Assembly (NCBI GenBank): GCA_029204225.1
Contig: CM055095.1
Coordinates: forward strand, 50,292,841 to 50,356,840
Length of the DNA: 64,000 nucleotides
Source of the DNA: Diphasiastrum complanatum
Lineage: Eukaryota > Streptophyta > Lycopodiopsida > Lycopodiales > Lycopodiaceae
Reading direction: 5' to 3'
This document shows positions 26,495 through 37,940 of this stretch, in pieces. The notes under the pieces are model-generated. The model saw only the letters and a list, made by a program, of their open reading frames with translations, searched no databases and was not told the DNA's origin. The translations under genes were made by a program, and so were the position numbers. Within the stretch, counting starts at the first letter, position 1. Every line of letters begins with the position of its first letter.

Positions 26495-27690
26495 GTCTTT
26501 TATCATTATCTCTTTGTACGTGGATGATACATTGTTTTTCAGCAACAATACCAGTCTAATAAAAGAGGCCAAGACAATGCTATCTTCTTAATTTGACATG
26601 ACCGATCTGGGCGAAGCTCATTTCTACCTTGGTATACAGATCCACAGAGACAGAAAACAGAAGTTGGTCTACGTTATGCAACAAAGGTACATCTACAACA
26701 TGCTAGTCAGATATAATCTGATGAATTCCAAGTTAGCTCTCTCACCAATGGAACCAAGTCTCAAATTGTCAAAGGACCAGTGTCTCCAAACAATTGATGA
26801 GAAGTAGCAGATTCGTGAGTATCCTTACCATTCTATTATAGGATCTCTTATGTACGTCGTGATATGTACTAGGCCCGACATAGCTTTTGCAATCAGCTCT
26901 CTTAGTCAATATATGAGTAATCCTAGTATAACACATTGGAAGGCTCTTATCAGAGTCATGAGATATCTTTGAGTTACTATGGACTTTTGCATTTGTTATG
27001 GAGCAATCGGCAATAACAAACTCAATTTACTCAATGGTTATACAGATGCAAGTTGGGCAGGAGATGTAGACACTCGTAATCCACTTTTGGATTTACATTC
27101 TTCCTCAACAATGGTCCAATTTTCTGGAACAGTCACAAGCAATCTTCAATAGCTCTGTCTTCCACTGAATCAAAGTATATCGCAGCCTCTCAAGCTACAA
27201 AGGAAGCAATTTGATTGAGGAACCTACTCTCAGATATCGGTTTGAATTTGTGATTATCAAAGTGCCATCGCTTTATCAGCCAACCCTAGATTTCATTCTA
27301 GGAGTAAGCACATTGAACTAAAGTATCATTTCGTCAGAAGCAAAGTTCTCAACGAAGAGGTTAGATTACAGTACTATAGAACGCAAAATATTATAGCAGA
27401 TATTTCTACTAAGGCATTAAGTTTGGAGTCACACAGAAGATTTTGTGTAGGTGAACCTTCGACACCTGCCACTAACACGACAATTCGAGCCTCGGGCTCC
27501 ATCGTGCCGATAGTCGACCAACAGTTAGCTCACTAAGCCAATTCATGGCCAATCCTAACATCAGACATTGTAAGGCTCTTATTAGGGTCATGAGGTACAT
27601 TCGAGCTACAACGGACCTATGCATTTGCTATGGAGAAGTTGACAACACCAATCTTCATCAGCTAAGTGGATATTCGTATGTGTTAGCCGA
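26495..27690 (+). pseudogene. Ty1/copia RT-RNase H relic (plus strand)
   Basis: Starts in the middle of reverse transcriptase (SLYVDDTLFF catalytic block) next to the Co-A LTR. It continues with FDMTDLGEAHFYLGIQIHRD, a RNase H region (YTDASWAGDVDTRNP, DYQSAIALSANPRFHSRSKH, ADISTKAL) and ends near 27460. A second partial copy of the NPNIRHCKALIRVMRYIRAT block follows at 27536-27690. Multiple stops and shifts. It may be the other half of the relic at 14750-15027. Confidence 0.8.
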
Positions 27691-30600
27691 TATTTCTACA
27701 CGGAAAACCGGCATGTAAAACCTAGTTATTAGAGAAAAATCGGCACAAATTTGCCTTAGAATTGGGTCTCAGCCCGTCCCTAAAGTGGCTAGACACAGTT
27801 TAAAAGTAAGAAACTGACTTTTGAAAAAATCGTCAAAAATATTTTGTGGTCAATTTTTGTAAAGACCGAGCCAAAAATGCCGGTCCACCTAGAGTTGGGT
27901 CCCATCCCACCCTAAATGAGGCTAGAGAAAAGTTTGCGACCTTAGAAATGGCTTGTGCTAAAGTTTTACAGCTTTTTGGCCAGTTGTAAAAATAGTCGGC
28001 ATAGTCGTGCTAAAATCCTACCATCATGTACAGAGTTGGTTTTACTAATATATGGTTGCCTAGTTCATTTTCAGGAAAACCGTGTTGTCGTGGGAGCCCT
28101 AGTCATGAATGCCGAAAAAGTCAACTTCAGTCAAAGAGCCATCAAAAAAAATATTTATCAGGCAAAAACCGAACTGTGAATTATGGGCAATAGTTAAAAC
28201 TTGCAGAAACCCTGATAAAATTGGGCAAACTACGAGGAACATGCAAAATACGCAAATCAGTCGATAATCCCGAGAAACCAAATGGCAAGGGCCGGCGGGC
28301 CGCACATACTACAAGGGAAAATCAAATGCCAAGAAAATGAAAGACTAAAAGAGACCAAGGACCAAAAAAGTGAAGGGCACCTTAGGTGGAGTGGAGTTTG
28401 ACAAAAGTCCTCACCACCTTTTGGATAATAAATGTAAACAAGACTTTAGGACCTAGAGGGCCTAAAAGATATTTTCTCTGGCTTTTGACTAAGAGGGCAT
28501 CTTGGCTAGTTTTGGAAGGGGGCCTTAAATGGCACCAACCCCTACACCCTCAAGGAGACCACTTGATGTACTTGCCAATGAGTGTTGGACAAACAAAAGG
28601 GCTCGAAGGGCATGAAAATTAGCAAAGCCTCATTTTGAAGGGGGACACTTGGGATTTACTATAAAAGGAAGCCACTGTTTGTGTTAAGATATAGTTGGAT
28701 GATAGTTGGATAATAATGTGATAGTGAGTTGATAGTTGGGTTTGATAGTTGAATGCTATGTGGATTGAAAGTTTCATTACATTTGTTGAGAGTTAGTTAG
28801 AAGTCATTTGAGTTGGAAGGCATTTTGGGTTGTTGGTTGAGAGTTGATAAGTTGAGGTTGAGTTGTCATGTAGTCTCATATCTTGGAGTTTGGTGGAGTG
28901 TTGTCTTGTATGCCTACTTTCTTGTTGTTCAATACTAGTGTTTTGTATGGGATGTGGGAAGTTAACTCCACTTTGTATGTCTTGTAGTTACGTTGTCTCC
29001 CATGCTAATATTGTCAATTGAGAAAGTAGTATGCTAAATCCTGAGAGATACTTGTTCAATGTTAATTGCTTGAGAGTGGTTACTTAACCCCATGGTTGAT
29101 TGGTTGAAGGTTGTTTGACACTCACTAAGCATGCTTCAAGTGTGTTTGTGGAATGTTAGTGGTTTTCATGAGGTGAATGTTTGAGGGTAAAATATAGTAT
29201 GGTTGTTTGAACATTGTAGTTTTTTCCCATTGGTTGTTTGGTGGATTGAACATCGTGTTACAATGATGTTGTGGGAAAGGGGTTGCTACCCATTTTAAGA
29301 ATGGTGAGAGTGATTCGAAGGATGAGGACTTTTGCAGATGACTTTTCCCATGTATTGAGAGGGATTATATGAGAGAAGAATTTATTTAAGAATTAGGAGT
29401 CATGTGTGATGAGTGGAGAGAGCTTTCATATTGTTTCATCCTTGTTAAGTTCACCTACTTTCAATTGAAAGGAGGATCCAGTCCTTGAGAAACTCATTAT
29501 ATTACACATTCATCTTTGAGAGCAAGTTGTAGTATGAAAGAGCTAATGGCAGAGTTGTATCACCTTAGTATGTTTTGATTGGGAGAGCTCAACCTTTTCT
29601 CCAGGGAGGGATCATAATTGACAGGGAGGGATCATAATTGACACTGGGCCTCATTTAGACGAAGAATTCATTGAACTTCTTTATTCCATCATTGGCTCAT
29701 GCACCTCTGTACAAACATTCTGAGCATTTGTATCTACTATCACCATTCCGATTCTGACAGGCATCACACCAGAAAATGACATTATGTGGGAAATTTCGAC
29801 GAGAAGCTACATTCGAATCCTATTCATCACAGACAGAGGAGCATTTGAAATGAATTGCTAGTAGACGACTAGCCTGTATGCTGCAGCTCCTCGTTGGCCC
29901 TGTGCGCTGCCTACTACCTTACCTTTGTGTGCGCTGTCCTGCATCCAACAAATTCAGACCTGTGGCCCTGATTTCTGCCTGTCCATCGCTTCATATTTGT
30001 GGCTATTCTGCTCTGGAAGTGGATTTCAGACCTCCACAGTCCCTGCCCGTTGCCTACATCTGTAGAAGTCTATCTGCGACCTGTTGTGGCTCAGACCATC
30101 GCTGTTCTACAAGAGTATGTCTGATAAATAAGTGACTACCTCAAGAACACAAGGTTTTGGGCATTCTACTGTCCCCAACGTATTCCAAAAAGCAAGTTTT
30201 ATGCTATTTGCATTGATCAGATAGCTGTTTGATCCTCTATTGCCCATCACACTCTAGAGGAAAAGGTTTTGCAAACTCTATTGCTTAGAAAGATGTTTGA
30301 TCCTCTGCTGTCCATCGCACCATTGAAAGAAGAGAAAGCAATTGACTAGTGCTCCTCGTTGGTTGCCTACTATAGTCCTCACTGCCTGCCTCATCTATGG
30401 TCTACTGCCCATCTGTGGCCACCCGTCAGACTATTGCTACCTATGGGAATTCGGATTCTACCTGTCCAGCGCTGACAGAGAGATGCACTTTACAAAATTT
30501 TGTTGCTCTTATGTGCTATCTGTCCATCGCTGATATTGAGAATGTTTGTGGTCATTCTATGTTGCTAGATCATTGTTTCTGAGGTATTGTACCTCTGTTG

Positions 30601-30956
30601 GTTCTAAAGCACTCACATTCCGTTAAGAGGTAACTCAATGGTATCAAGAGCAGAGACATTCTACCATTTGGAAGACTATCCAACACTTTTCTGAGGCAAT
30701 ATACAATTGCGGTCACTACCTTAAGCACACACATTGTGCTGTCACTAGCCGCATTGTGGAGCCTAGCTACATACCTGCATTACGTTTTGTCGTTAGCTGC
30801 ATTCACACTAAGTGCAAACGGTTAGTCAAGACACACAGCAGCCATCGACAAGTCCACGGAATTACAAACGAAACTCGGAAGCATTTATGACTAGCGGTTC
30901 TTGCGGCATCCCGGCTACCTAGTTCGTCACTAAGGTACTTTAATTTCATATCATAT
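27691..30956 (+). other. Decayed LTR-like DNA, no gene; short tandem repeat and PBS-like site
   Basis: No supported reading frame. Observations: an imperfect internal duplication near 27755 and 27895 (TTGGGTC.CA.CCC..CCTAAA..GGCTAGA); a TATA-like CTATAAAAGG at about 28661; a perfect 20-bp tandem repeat at 29602-29641; repeated CTGTCCATCGC-type words between 29975 and 30530; and AATGGTATCAAGAGCAGAG near 30633, like an initiator Met-tRNA primer site with one extra base. Together these suggest remains of a plus-strand copia LTR and leader. Confidence 0.35.
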
Positions 30957-30968
30957 CATTACATGTTA

Positions 30969-31054
30969 GCCCAACGGGGTTGGCTCAGTTGGTTAGCTTG
31001 ACATCCAAAGTTTCTTTGGTCTCAGGTTCGAGCTTTCCCTTGGAAACCAAGAAA
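30969..31054 (+). mobile_element. 86-bp tRNA-like retroposon (mini-SINE)
   Basis: An 86-bp insert flanked by a perfect 12-bp duplication CATTACATGTTA (30957-30968 and 31055-31066). Inside are a pol III A box (TGGCTCAGTTGG, 30981-30992) and a B box (GGTTCGAGC, 31025-31033) about 45 bp apart, in the order and spacing of a tRNA gene. The insert ends in AAGAAA. It does not fold as a standard tRNA, so it is a tRNA-derived SINE head or a retroposed tRNA. It has no body beyond the tRNA part, unusually short for a SINE. Confidence 0.8.
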
Positions 31055-31066
31055 CATTACATGTTA

Positions 31067-32325
31067 TGCCGGTTGTGTGAAAGATAATTATTTTACTGAA
31101 TTATTCCGTGCTAGATTATATGGCTTGGGATTGAAAATCGTATTACGCATAGTGAAGGGACTTATAAGTAATTTTGCAATAGAATGCCTGCAATGCTAGT
31201 GAACACAAGTGAGTTAGTGTACAATCTTTTCATAAGCATGTTATGTTGGATTCAAACTAGCATTAAGTCACGTCACCATACGACGGTTTAAGGTTGGAGG
31301 TCCTTATTTTCTTATGTCGTATTACCTGGAATTAGCAAATGTAAGGATTGTTAGAACGCTTGGTGAAATACTCTCTTGTTGTGTGAAGTTACTAAAATTG
31401 CCGAAATCTTGAATGTTGTGTCATTCCATGTCTCATAACTGGCATCATGAAAGCGTCTTTCATGTTGATAGAAAAGTAAGTAGTTGGTTGTTACTCAATT
31501 TGCATTAATAGTCATTATGAGCTAACCTACTGCTCCTATGCTATTTGAAGTTTTCAAGTTGAAATCATTTTGTGGCTATATTATGGAGAGTGTTAACTGG
31601 GCCCGACCTCTGTGAAGTCCGCCAGATCCAGTTGAAATACACTGGCCTGGCTAAAGTTGCACTAGACACACCATTTCTGGTACTGTCTAGTGAAATAGCT
31701 AGACTCGAAACTTGGAAAATGCTACCGCTCAGTCAACAGTGGCAGACATAACTCAACCATCACTGCACTGTTTTGACCTAAGACCTAGTTTTTGGATCGA
31801 TAACACCTAGAAGCTAGGGTTTGGGATATTTATCACCAGTCACTCCAAAAGAAATTGTTTACAGTTCCGTTATGCATTACAATGTGCCCGCACTAGTCAT
31901 TTGCTTCTTAAGGTTAGCGTGACCATGCTGCCAGACCTAATGAGCCTAGTCTAACACTATGTCCAGCTATTTAGACATGATACGTTTAGTACTGCATGGA
32001 AGTTAGAACAACGATGAGCTTGTAGAAATTACTAGGGTGATATGATGAGCGGTACTTAAAGATCACCTGCCTTCACCCAAACCACTTTTAGGAAAAAGAG
32101 CTATGCAGTCATCTGAACCACGTTGACAGAGATAGAAACTATCCTCTTCCGACCATACTTTTGGAAGCCTAGAGAACTTCCATTGGCTGGAAGAGCACGG
32201 AGCGATCAAACAAGCCACCAGGGTTGGAAGTGGTTGTCCTCGGTCCCTACCGTAAGGGCATTGTGGGCCCTTCCCCTTTTAGGGATTTTTGGCGAAACCA
32301 ACCCCACGTCCGAAAAAACCCCTAA
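31067..32325. other. No gene seen
   Basis: Mixed-composition sequence with no coherent frame. 32100-32320 is locally more G/C-rich and looks unlike its surroundings, but I recognise nothing in it. Confidence 0.4.
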
Positions 32326-32640
32326 CAGTATGCAAGTTGGGGAGGAGATGTAGGTACTCATAAAGCTACATCTGAATTTGCATTCTTCTTCAGCGGTGGT
32401 CCTATCTCCTAGAACAGTCGTAAGCAAATCTATATTGCTCTCTCATCCACATAAGCAAAATACATGGCTGCCTCTCAAGCTATTAAGGAAGCGATTTGGT
32501 TGAAAAAATTTCTGTCAAATATTAGTCTTAACCAATACACTCCTACAATTATGTTTTTGATAATCAGAGTGCTATTGCGTTAATCACCCAACCCTAGATT
32601 TGACTCTAGGAGTAAGCAAATTGAGATTATATATCAGAAT
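32326..32640 (+). pseudogene. Ty1/copia RNase H relic
   Basis: Plus-strand frames with QYASWGGDVGTHKATSEFAF, YMAASQAIKEAIWLKKFLS and SPNPRFDSRSKQIEIIY, the RNase H blocks of copia. Broken by stops; ends where minus-strand gypsy gag begins. Confidence 0.7.
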
Positions 32641-33250
32641 CATCATCCTCTTTGTGTATTGCATTATCCATTGCATGTTTTAATGAAAGGTAATCTCCTC
32701 GACATTTTAGTTCACGATCATATTTGGTAAACCTTCTAAGAACCACATGATCATAGCTTCATTGTTAATGAGATCTGGTTCACATTCGGATCTAAGATGT
32801 TTGATCCGCTCAATGTAATCTCGCACCCCCTCCTTTCCCATTTTAATTTTACTTAAGAGTAGGAAAGGATCTTCCAAGAATTTCTTGGGCTTAAATCTCG
32901 TATTGACGGTAGCTTTAACTACTTCCCAATTATATCGTTTCATAAAGTCTTGATTATAAAACCAATCTTGAGCAGCACTAGTTAAAGACATAGAAAACAA
33001 TTTAAGCTAGTCTTCTGAATTAACTTCACCATAGACTTCGCATGATTCAGAAAAGATTTTGAGGAATCTAACTGGATCATATAATCCATTTTACTTTGGC
33101 AATTCTAAACGAGAAGTTCTTCTAACAATAGGACGTTGGGGTAACTACACTTCAGGTTCAAATCTAAATTTGCCATTCTTACGAATTATTTCAGAACAAA
33201 AAATAGGTAATGGACAATGAGATTGGATCTAGATTTTTTCACCTATTCCT
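32640..33250 (-). pseudogene. Athila/Tat-like gag relic (minus strand)
   Basis: Minus-strand frame 33000-32707 starts MFSMSLTSAAQDWFYNQ and continues NWEVVKATVNTRFKPKKF, GVRDYIERIKHLRSECEPDL and INNEAMIMWFLEGLP. It is clearly related to the gag at 2867-3120. Upstream (33020-33200) RFLKIFSESCEVYGEVNSED belongs to the same protein but in a broken frame. Only this gag part survives; the rest was lost at 32640. Confidence 0.82.
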
Positions 33251-33479
33251 TGATTTGACCTGTAAAGACTTTATCACTTGATATCAATCAAATTTTGATT
33301 TTGAAAAAAAAGTTTTTAAACAAAATCTTTTACAAATTTGACAGTAGCTAGATCATTAAACAGATCAGAACTCAAAAATAATGTTGGCAAAGGTTAACTC
33401 CGTGAGGGTTCCTTCAATACTATTTTGCAGAAAAAAAAATCACTTAACTTGTTGTTTCTGACAAATCTAGAAAAACTAA

Positions 33480-34890
33480 TTTTCGCCTATAGATAGATTT
33501 TACAAAGATGAATTTAGAGTAGAACTGGCGCATGCTTTTGATTCCATATCTAATACTAAGATTAACACTACAATCAGTAACACTACTCCAGAATTGATAA
33601 AGCTTAGGTTTCTCTCTCTCTCTATCTCTTTTCTCTCACAAAAAGTATAACAAAGATCAATCCCAACAATTATCAAATCTAACAAACATAAAGATCCAAA
33701 TAAGACATGAGAGATGAAGAAAGGGAAAATAAGAGCAAGGACATATGGTTTCAATCCGAAAGAGGTTCAGCCTGCTTTATTGAAATGAACATGTAAAATG
33801 AATCACAAAGTACCACTATATATAGTGGATTTTAGGGCCTTGGCCTCAAATCCTATTGGCCAATTTCCACCTCCTTTATTATTTGAAATTTGAAATTTGG
33901 AGGGAACTCTTTTCTATTCACTAACTTGACTATTAAGCCTTGCGACAGTTCATTCCTGCAAAAAGGCCTAAAGTCCTTTTAACTTCTAACTAATCAAATA
34001 ACTCATTTTAACTACTAACTAATCAAATAACTATGTGATCATCGGGTTGGACTTACACACGCAGGGTAAGGCTTTTTGACTATTCAAACTCAACATAAAT
34101 GAACTAAAATGATTATGCCTACCCTCCACACGTGGGAACGTGCTCCATACAAGGGGTATTTTTGGCATAGGACCACCAAAACTCAAGTTAAGGCCTTTTG
34201 ACTATTCAAACTCAACACATTAGGGGAAGTATGGGCTCAAAATGGGCCCTTTGTAAAGATACTTTTGTTGACTTCTCACCTTTTAAACTTCCAAATAGAC
34301 CAATAACATTCATCCATGTGTAAAGTATTGTTACAGTGATTGACGGCCTGAAAACTTTTAATCTTTTTTGTCTATAGTTTTGTGTTTTTGAAATTCACGT
34401 CGGGCAATGAAAACCACTTTATTGAGTAATAGTTGTTGCCAGTATGTCTTTTCGTCGCTGCCCACATATAGCATACTTCTATGGTTAAATTGCGTCAAGT
34501 TGTAAGGAGTCATATCCTGATTAGCTATAACTTTTTATCATTGCATCGAAATGTGAAACTGAGTACACCATAACAAAGAGGACGTCAATCAGTTTCACAT
34601 TTCGATGTACTGATCAAAAGTTATAGCTAATCACGATGGTGAATGGAAATATAGGTAACCAATATAGGTTAAATGACGGACAGCACCAAAATTACAAAAT
34701 GTTGTCGAATAGTCTTCTCTCTTCGTGTTATCTCTCTCTAAAGTCAAACTTGGGCCATTTTGAGCCCATATTTCCCCTAATGTAAATGAACTAAAATGAT
34801 TGTGCCTACCCTCCACACGTGGGAACATGCTCCACACATGTGAGATTTCATTATGTACATGAAATTGCAAAATGATCAAGCTAGATTTTG
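33480..34890 (-). repeat. Probable LTR of the 32640-33250 element
   Basis: Upstream of the gag, the minus strand shows a promoter-like order: CCAAT-type GGCCAATAGG (about 33858), TATATATA inside a palindromic CCACTATATATAGTGG (about 33817-33832) and AATAAA (about 33777). Further upstream are two tandem copies of a block of roughly 120 bp containing CCACACGTGGGAACRTGCTCC with a CACGTG G-box (34118 and 34813). The second copy is split by the inverted-repeat element at 34218-34782. Exact LTR ends were not found and no second copy is present. Confidence 0.45.
34218..34782. mobile_element. Inverted-repeat element (MITE-like), 565 bp
   Basis: Left end CATTAGGGGAAGTATGGGCT matches the reverse complement of the right end (CATTAGGGGAAATATGGGCT), extending to about 27-30 bp with one mismatch. 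An empty site is seen in the neighbouring tandem copy: CTCAACATAAATGAAC at 34088-34103 lacks the element, while the second copy reads CTCAACA, then the insert, then TAAATGAAC. No clear target duplication. Inside, 34516-34559 and 34594-34637 form a second inverted repeat (arms about 44 bp, about four mismatches, loop about 35 bp) sharing GATTAGCTATAACTTTT. No coding capacity. Superfamily unassigned. Confidence 0.7.
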
Positions 34891-35049
34891 TCTATTCTTC
34901 ACACCATTGATTAGATGAAAATAAGTAGGTGAAGCAGAAATAAATTGCTTGAGGAGTATGCTCATGGAGGCGAAATCCCATCGCTTCTCCTAACAAAAGA
35001 CCAACTTTATCTGAACAAGATCCTATGGTTACGATTTTGAAGTCAAAGG

Positions 35050-35100
35050 AGTATATCGAAAATGGATGGGGGGGGAACCGAAGGGGGGGGGGGGGTGGAA
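35050..35100 (+). repeat. Poly-G tracts
   Basis: Two G runs (about 8 and 14 bases) separated by AACCGAA. Low complexity; length may be a sequencing estimate. Confidence 0.8.
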
Positions 35101-35146
35101 TCATCAGACAACACTACATAATTTTTGTGCAAATTCATTTTGATTA

Positions 35147-35418
35147 TGAGTGCAAGCAATAGTGATTAATGGTTTGAAGGTCTTTGCAATCAATTGTCCA
35201 ATTAATATAGAAGTAAGAACCAAATTATCAACAAATAATAGAGGACCATGTCTCAAAAGCAATAGGGTACAATTATCAATCATGAGTGCAAGCAATAGTG
35301 ATTAACGGCTTGAAAGGTCTTTTCAATCAATTGTCCAACTACTAGAGGTAAGAGCCAAATTATCAACAAATAATTGAGGACCTATAGAGATGTCTCAAAA
35401 TTAGTAGGGTACAATTAG
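35147..35418 (+). repeat. Tandem duplication, 136-bp unit, two copies
   Basis: 35147-35282 and 35283-35418 share TGAGTGCAAGCAATAGTGAT at the start, CAATCAATTGTCCAA and CCAAATTATCAACAAATAAT in the middle and AGGGTACAATTA at the end, with scattered changes and small indels. Confidence 0.8.
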
Positions 35419-36914
35419 ATTCTTAGCTAAATTAGGTCGTCATTGTTCTAAAGGTAGTGTCAATAGAATGCGAATAAGTTTTGGATCAATATACTCAAAA
35501 AATTGTTGTTCAAATTGTATTTATGCTAATGTTCTATTAAACCATGATTATGGTGGTTCATATAGTAATCTCTCTATAGAGACCTTAATTTGTTTTAGCC
35601 TAACCATTTTCTTTGCTTGCATATCGGAGGGATGGTTGCAATAGCAAAGGGCTGCTTTGCTTCAACTCAATAAAAAATTGAGAACATACATTATCAATTT
35701 GTGAACATCAATATATGAGACTCCTTTGATAGCAAATCTCTCGGCATAGTGGCTAGCTTAATCGATGAACATGTATCCTCTAAAAGTCTAAAAATTTGTA
35801 ATAATCAATCCATATTGACTTTGACCCAACAAATTTCTACTTGCATATTGTTGTGCCAATTTTGGCTTTTCTAATTGTTGTTTTCTTTTACATGAAGAGA
35901 CCTCTAATTTGCTCCAGCCCAAGGTTTTGGTGGTTTACTGTGAAGATTTGTGGACTTGATGCATGAAACTCTTTGGTATCTATTGACTATAATAGTTCTT
36001 ATTTTTAATGAAGGGTATGAACCATTGTAGAAAACCCTATAATTGCCATTCTCATGGATGATTTTATAGCTGTAGAGAGAGCCTTTAAAATGTTAGGAAG
36101 TGGTAATGAATCAGCACCTTCAAAAAAAAAAATATATCCCACTTCTAGTAGCTAAAGATAGAAATTGTTGTGTGGATAAAATGATTCTTGGAATGACTCC
36201 AACGTCAACCTTATAGACATGGATTTTTATGGCAACAATTTCAGGAAGTTAGAAAATAAGGAGATTCATAAATCTTATGCACGCAAATCAAGAATGATAA
36301 AAGAATGTCAGTAATTAGCTGCTTCCAACAATGCTGTTTTTTTCCAGTTCACATGAACAGCCAAACTAAACATGTCACTTGTAGCAATCATGATTCCGTG
36401 TCCAGAATTTGATGTTTCGGCAAAAGTAGTCCACGAAGGACAGAGAAAATGCGATAGTGGAGCAGTTGAAGGCTAGTAAGGCTAGAGAAAACTTTTAGTT
36501 ATTCATGGCAGATCTACATATACCTCATTGAACCACCTCATAAAACCACATCATCAGTCAGCAGTTGCTAGCTGAAGCTCTATGTCTATGCAATGGGGAG
36601 CTTCAATAAAACCAAAGCTTCCTCACCTAAATTATGGCTATAAATTGTTCGCATTTGACAATCCAAAATAGAGTACAATACTTCATGGCATTGAAGAGGT
36701 TCCAGTCACATAACATTGTGCATTCATAGCACTCAATTGGTGTATTACCAATTGAGAATATTATCTCAGGACATGCTTTCTCTTGGCTGCTTCACATTTG
36801 AACATTCACGTAATGGCTGACAGAAAACCAAATATCAAAAAACTAGATTTTTTTTGGTGCTTTAAAAATCATGCTAGAGATTTGTCCTCATACTAAGGAA
36901 CTCAGCTCGGCAGT
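35419..36914. other. No gene seen
   Basis: AT-rich, no convincing reading frame or repeat. It lies downstream of the BTB gene's stop codon. Confidence 0.4.
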
Positions 36915-36922
36915 CATTCAAG

Positions 36923-37283
36923 CATAGAACCGTGTACGGTTCACCACGGTTCTGATAACCGTATGGTCCTCAGAAAATTGAAGGGGGAACCGTGGTGCAC
37001 CGTACTGATTAATTTTATTTTTTTTGTTCCTACCCCCAAAAACAGCCTAAAATTATGCAAAAAAAAGGCCAAAAAAATTTTACAGTTCGAATTATCATAA
37101 ACAGCCCAAAAACTGTAAAATGAGGGCCAAAAACTATTTTGGAGGGAAATTGGCAAAACAAAAATAAATTAATTAATTAATTGATTACTTAATTGCAGGA
37201 ACCGTACCACGGTTCAATGAACCGTGGTACGGTTCCTTCCACGGTTCCCAGGACCCACGGTTCTGGGAACCGTGGGTTCTATG
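36923..37283. mobile_element. hAT-like MITE, 361 bp, with 8-bp TSD
   Basis: Flanked by a perfect 8-bp duplication CATTCAAG (36915-36922 and 37284-37291), the size typical of hAT insertions. Terminal inverted repeats read CATAGAACC / GGTTCTATG. Both ends hold many AACCGTGG or ACGGTTC words, including a perfect inverted repeat with 18-bp arms and a one-base loop at 37199-37235. Such clustered subterminal repeats are usual transposase-binding sites in hAT elements. The interior is A/T-rich without coding capacity. Confidence 0.85.
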
Positions 37284-37940
37284 CATTCAAGGAAAGCTGA
37301 AATTCAGGAAGTATTTTTTTATTTGGAAAAACCTTGTGATGATAAGTCTGATGTAAGTGAGCCATATCTTATTTCATGCATATGCTCACGCCCTTCATGC
37401 AAGACATGAGAATAGCCAACAATATTGCAAACTTTTGGAGTATACAAGCTAGCTACCTGCACATAACAGCAAATCAGAAGGTTTGAAAAAAAATTATCCC
37501 AGTTCATTTGTTCTTTTAGAAGAAGAGTACGAGATATGCTGGTTCATACAAGCACTTGGAATTCAATCCTATTTTTACCTTTTTTTTCCCCATAGTGAAT
37601 CTCAGACCAATCGAGCTATAGACATGTTCTTTAAAAAAGCAGGCCCCCAGCACTTCCATTGGTAGCTCACCATGGAAAGAAAACTAAAGTAATACTTAGG
37701 TGAATTAAGAATTACTTTGATTGCACTGTTGTCCCTCATCAGCATGACTGCATGTATAAGACTACCAAGTATGATGCCAATTCAGGCAGGAAACAGTCTA
37801 CATATGGAAGAAAATCGGTCTTGCTTAAAGCCAAACACGATATTCATGGATTGAAAATGCCAATTATATACACGTATGATACAGCTGACAAACAAAATAT
37901 TCAACATAGCGGTTTTCTTGTGAGAGGTATATATCGTCCC

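Noticed and set aside
29878-30582. Short Cys-rich frames on the plus strand
   Set aside because: Two overlapping short frames with no family resemblance, in a region of repeated CTGTCCATCGC words.
30620-30660. A definite LTR boundary at AATGGTATCAAGAGCAGAG
   Set aside because: It resembles a primer site, but no paired LTR or TSD could be found; kept only as an observation.
30969-31045. A functional tRNA gene
   Set aside because: A and B boxes are present, but the acceptor and T arms do not pair properly; the 12-bp TSD shows it is a retroposed copy.
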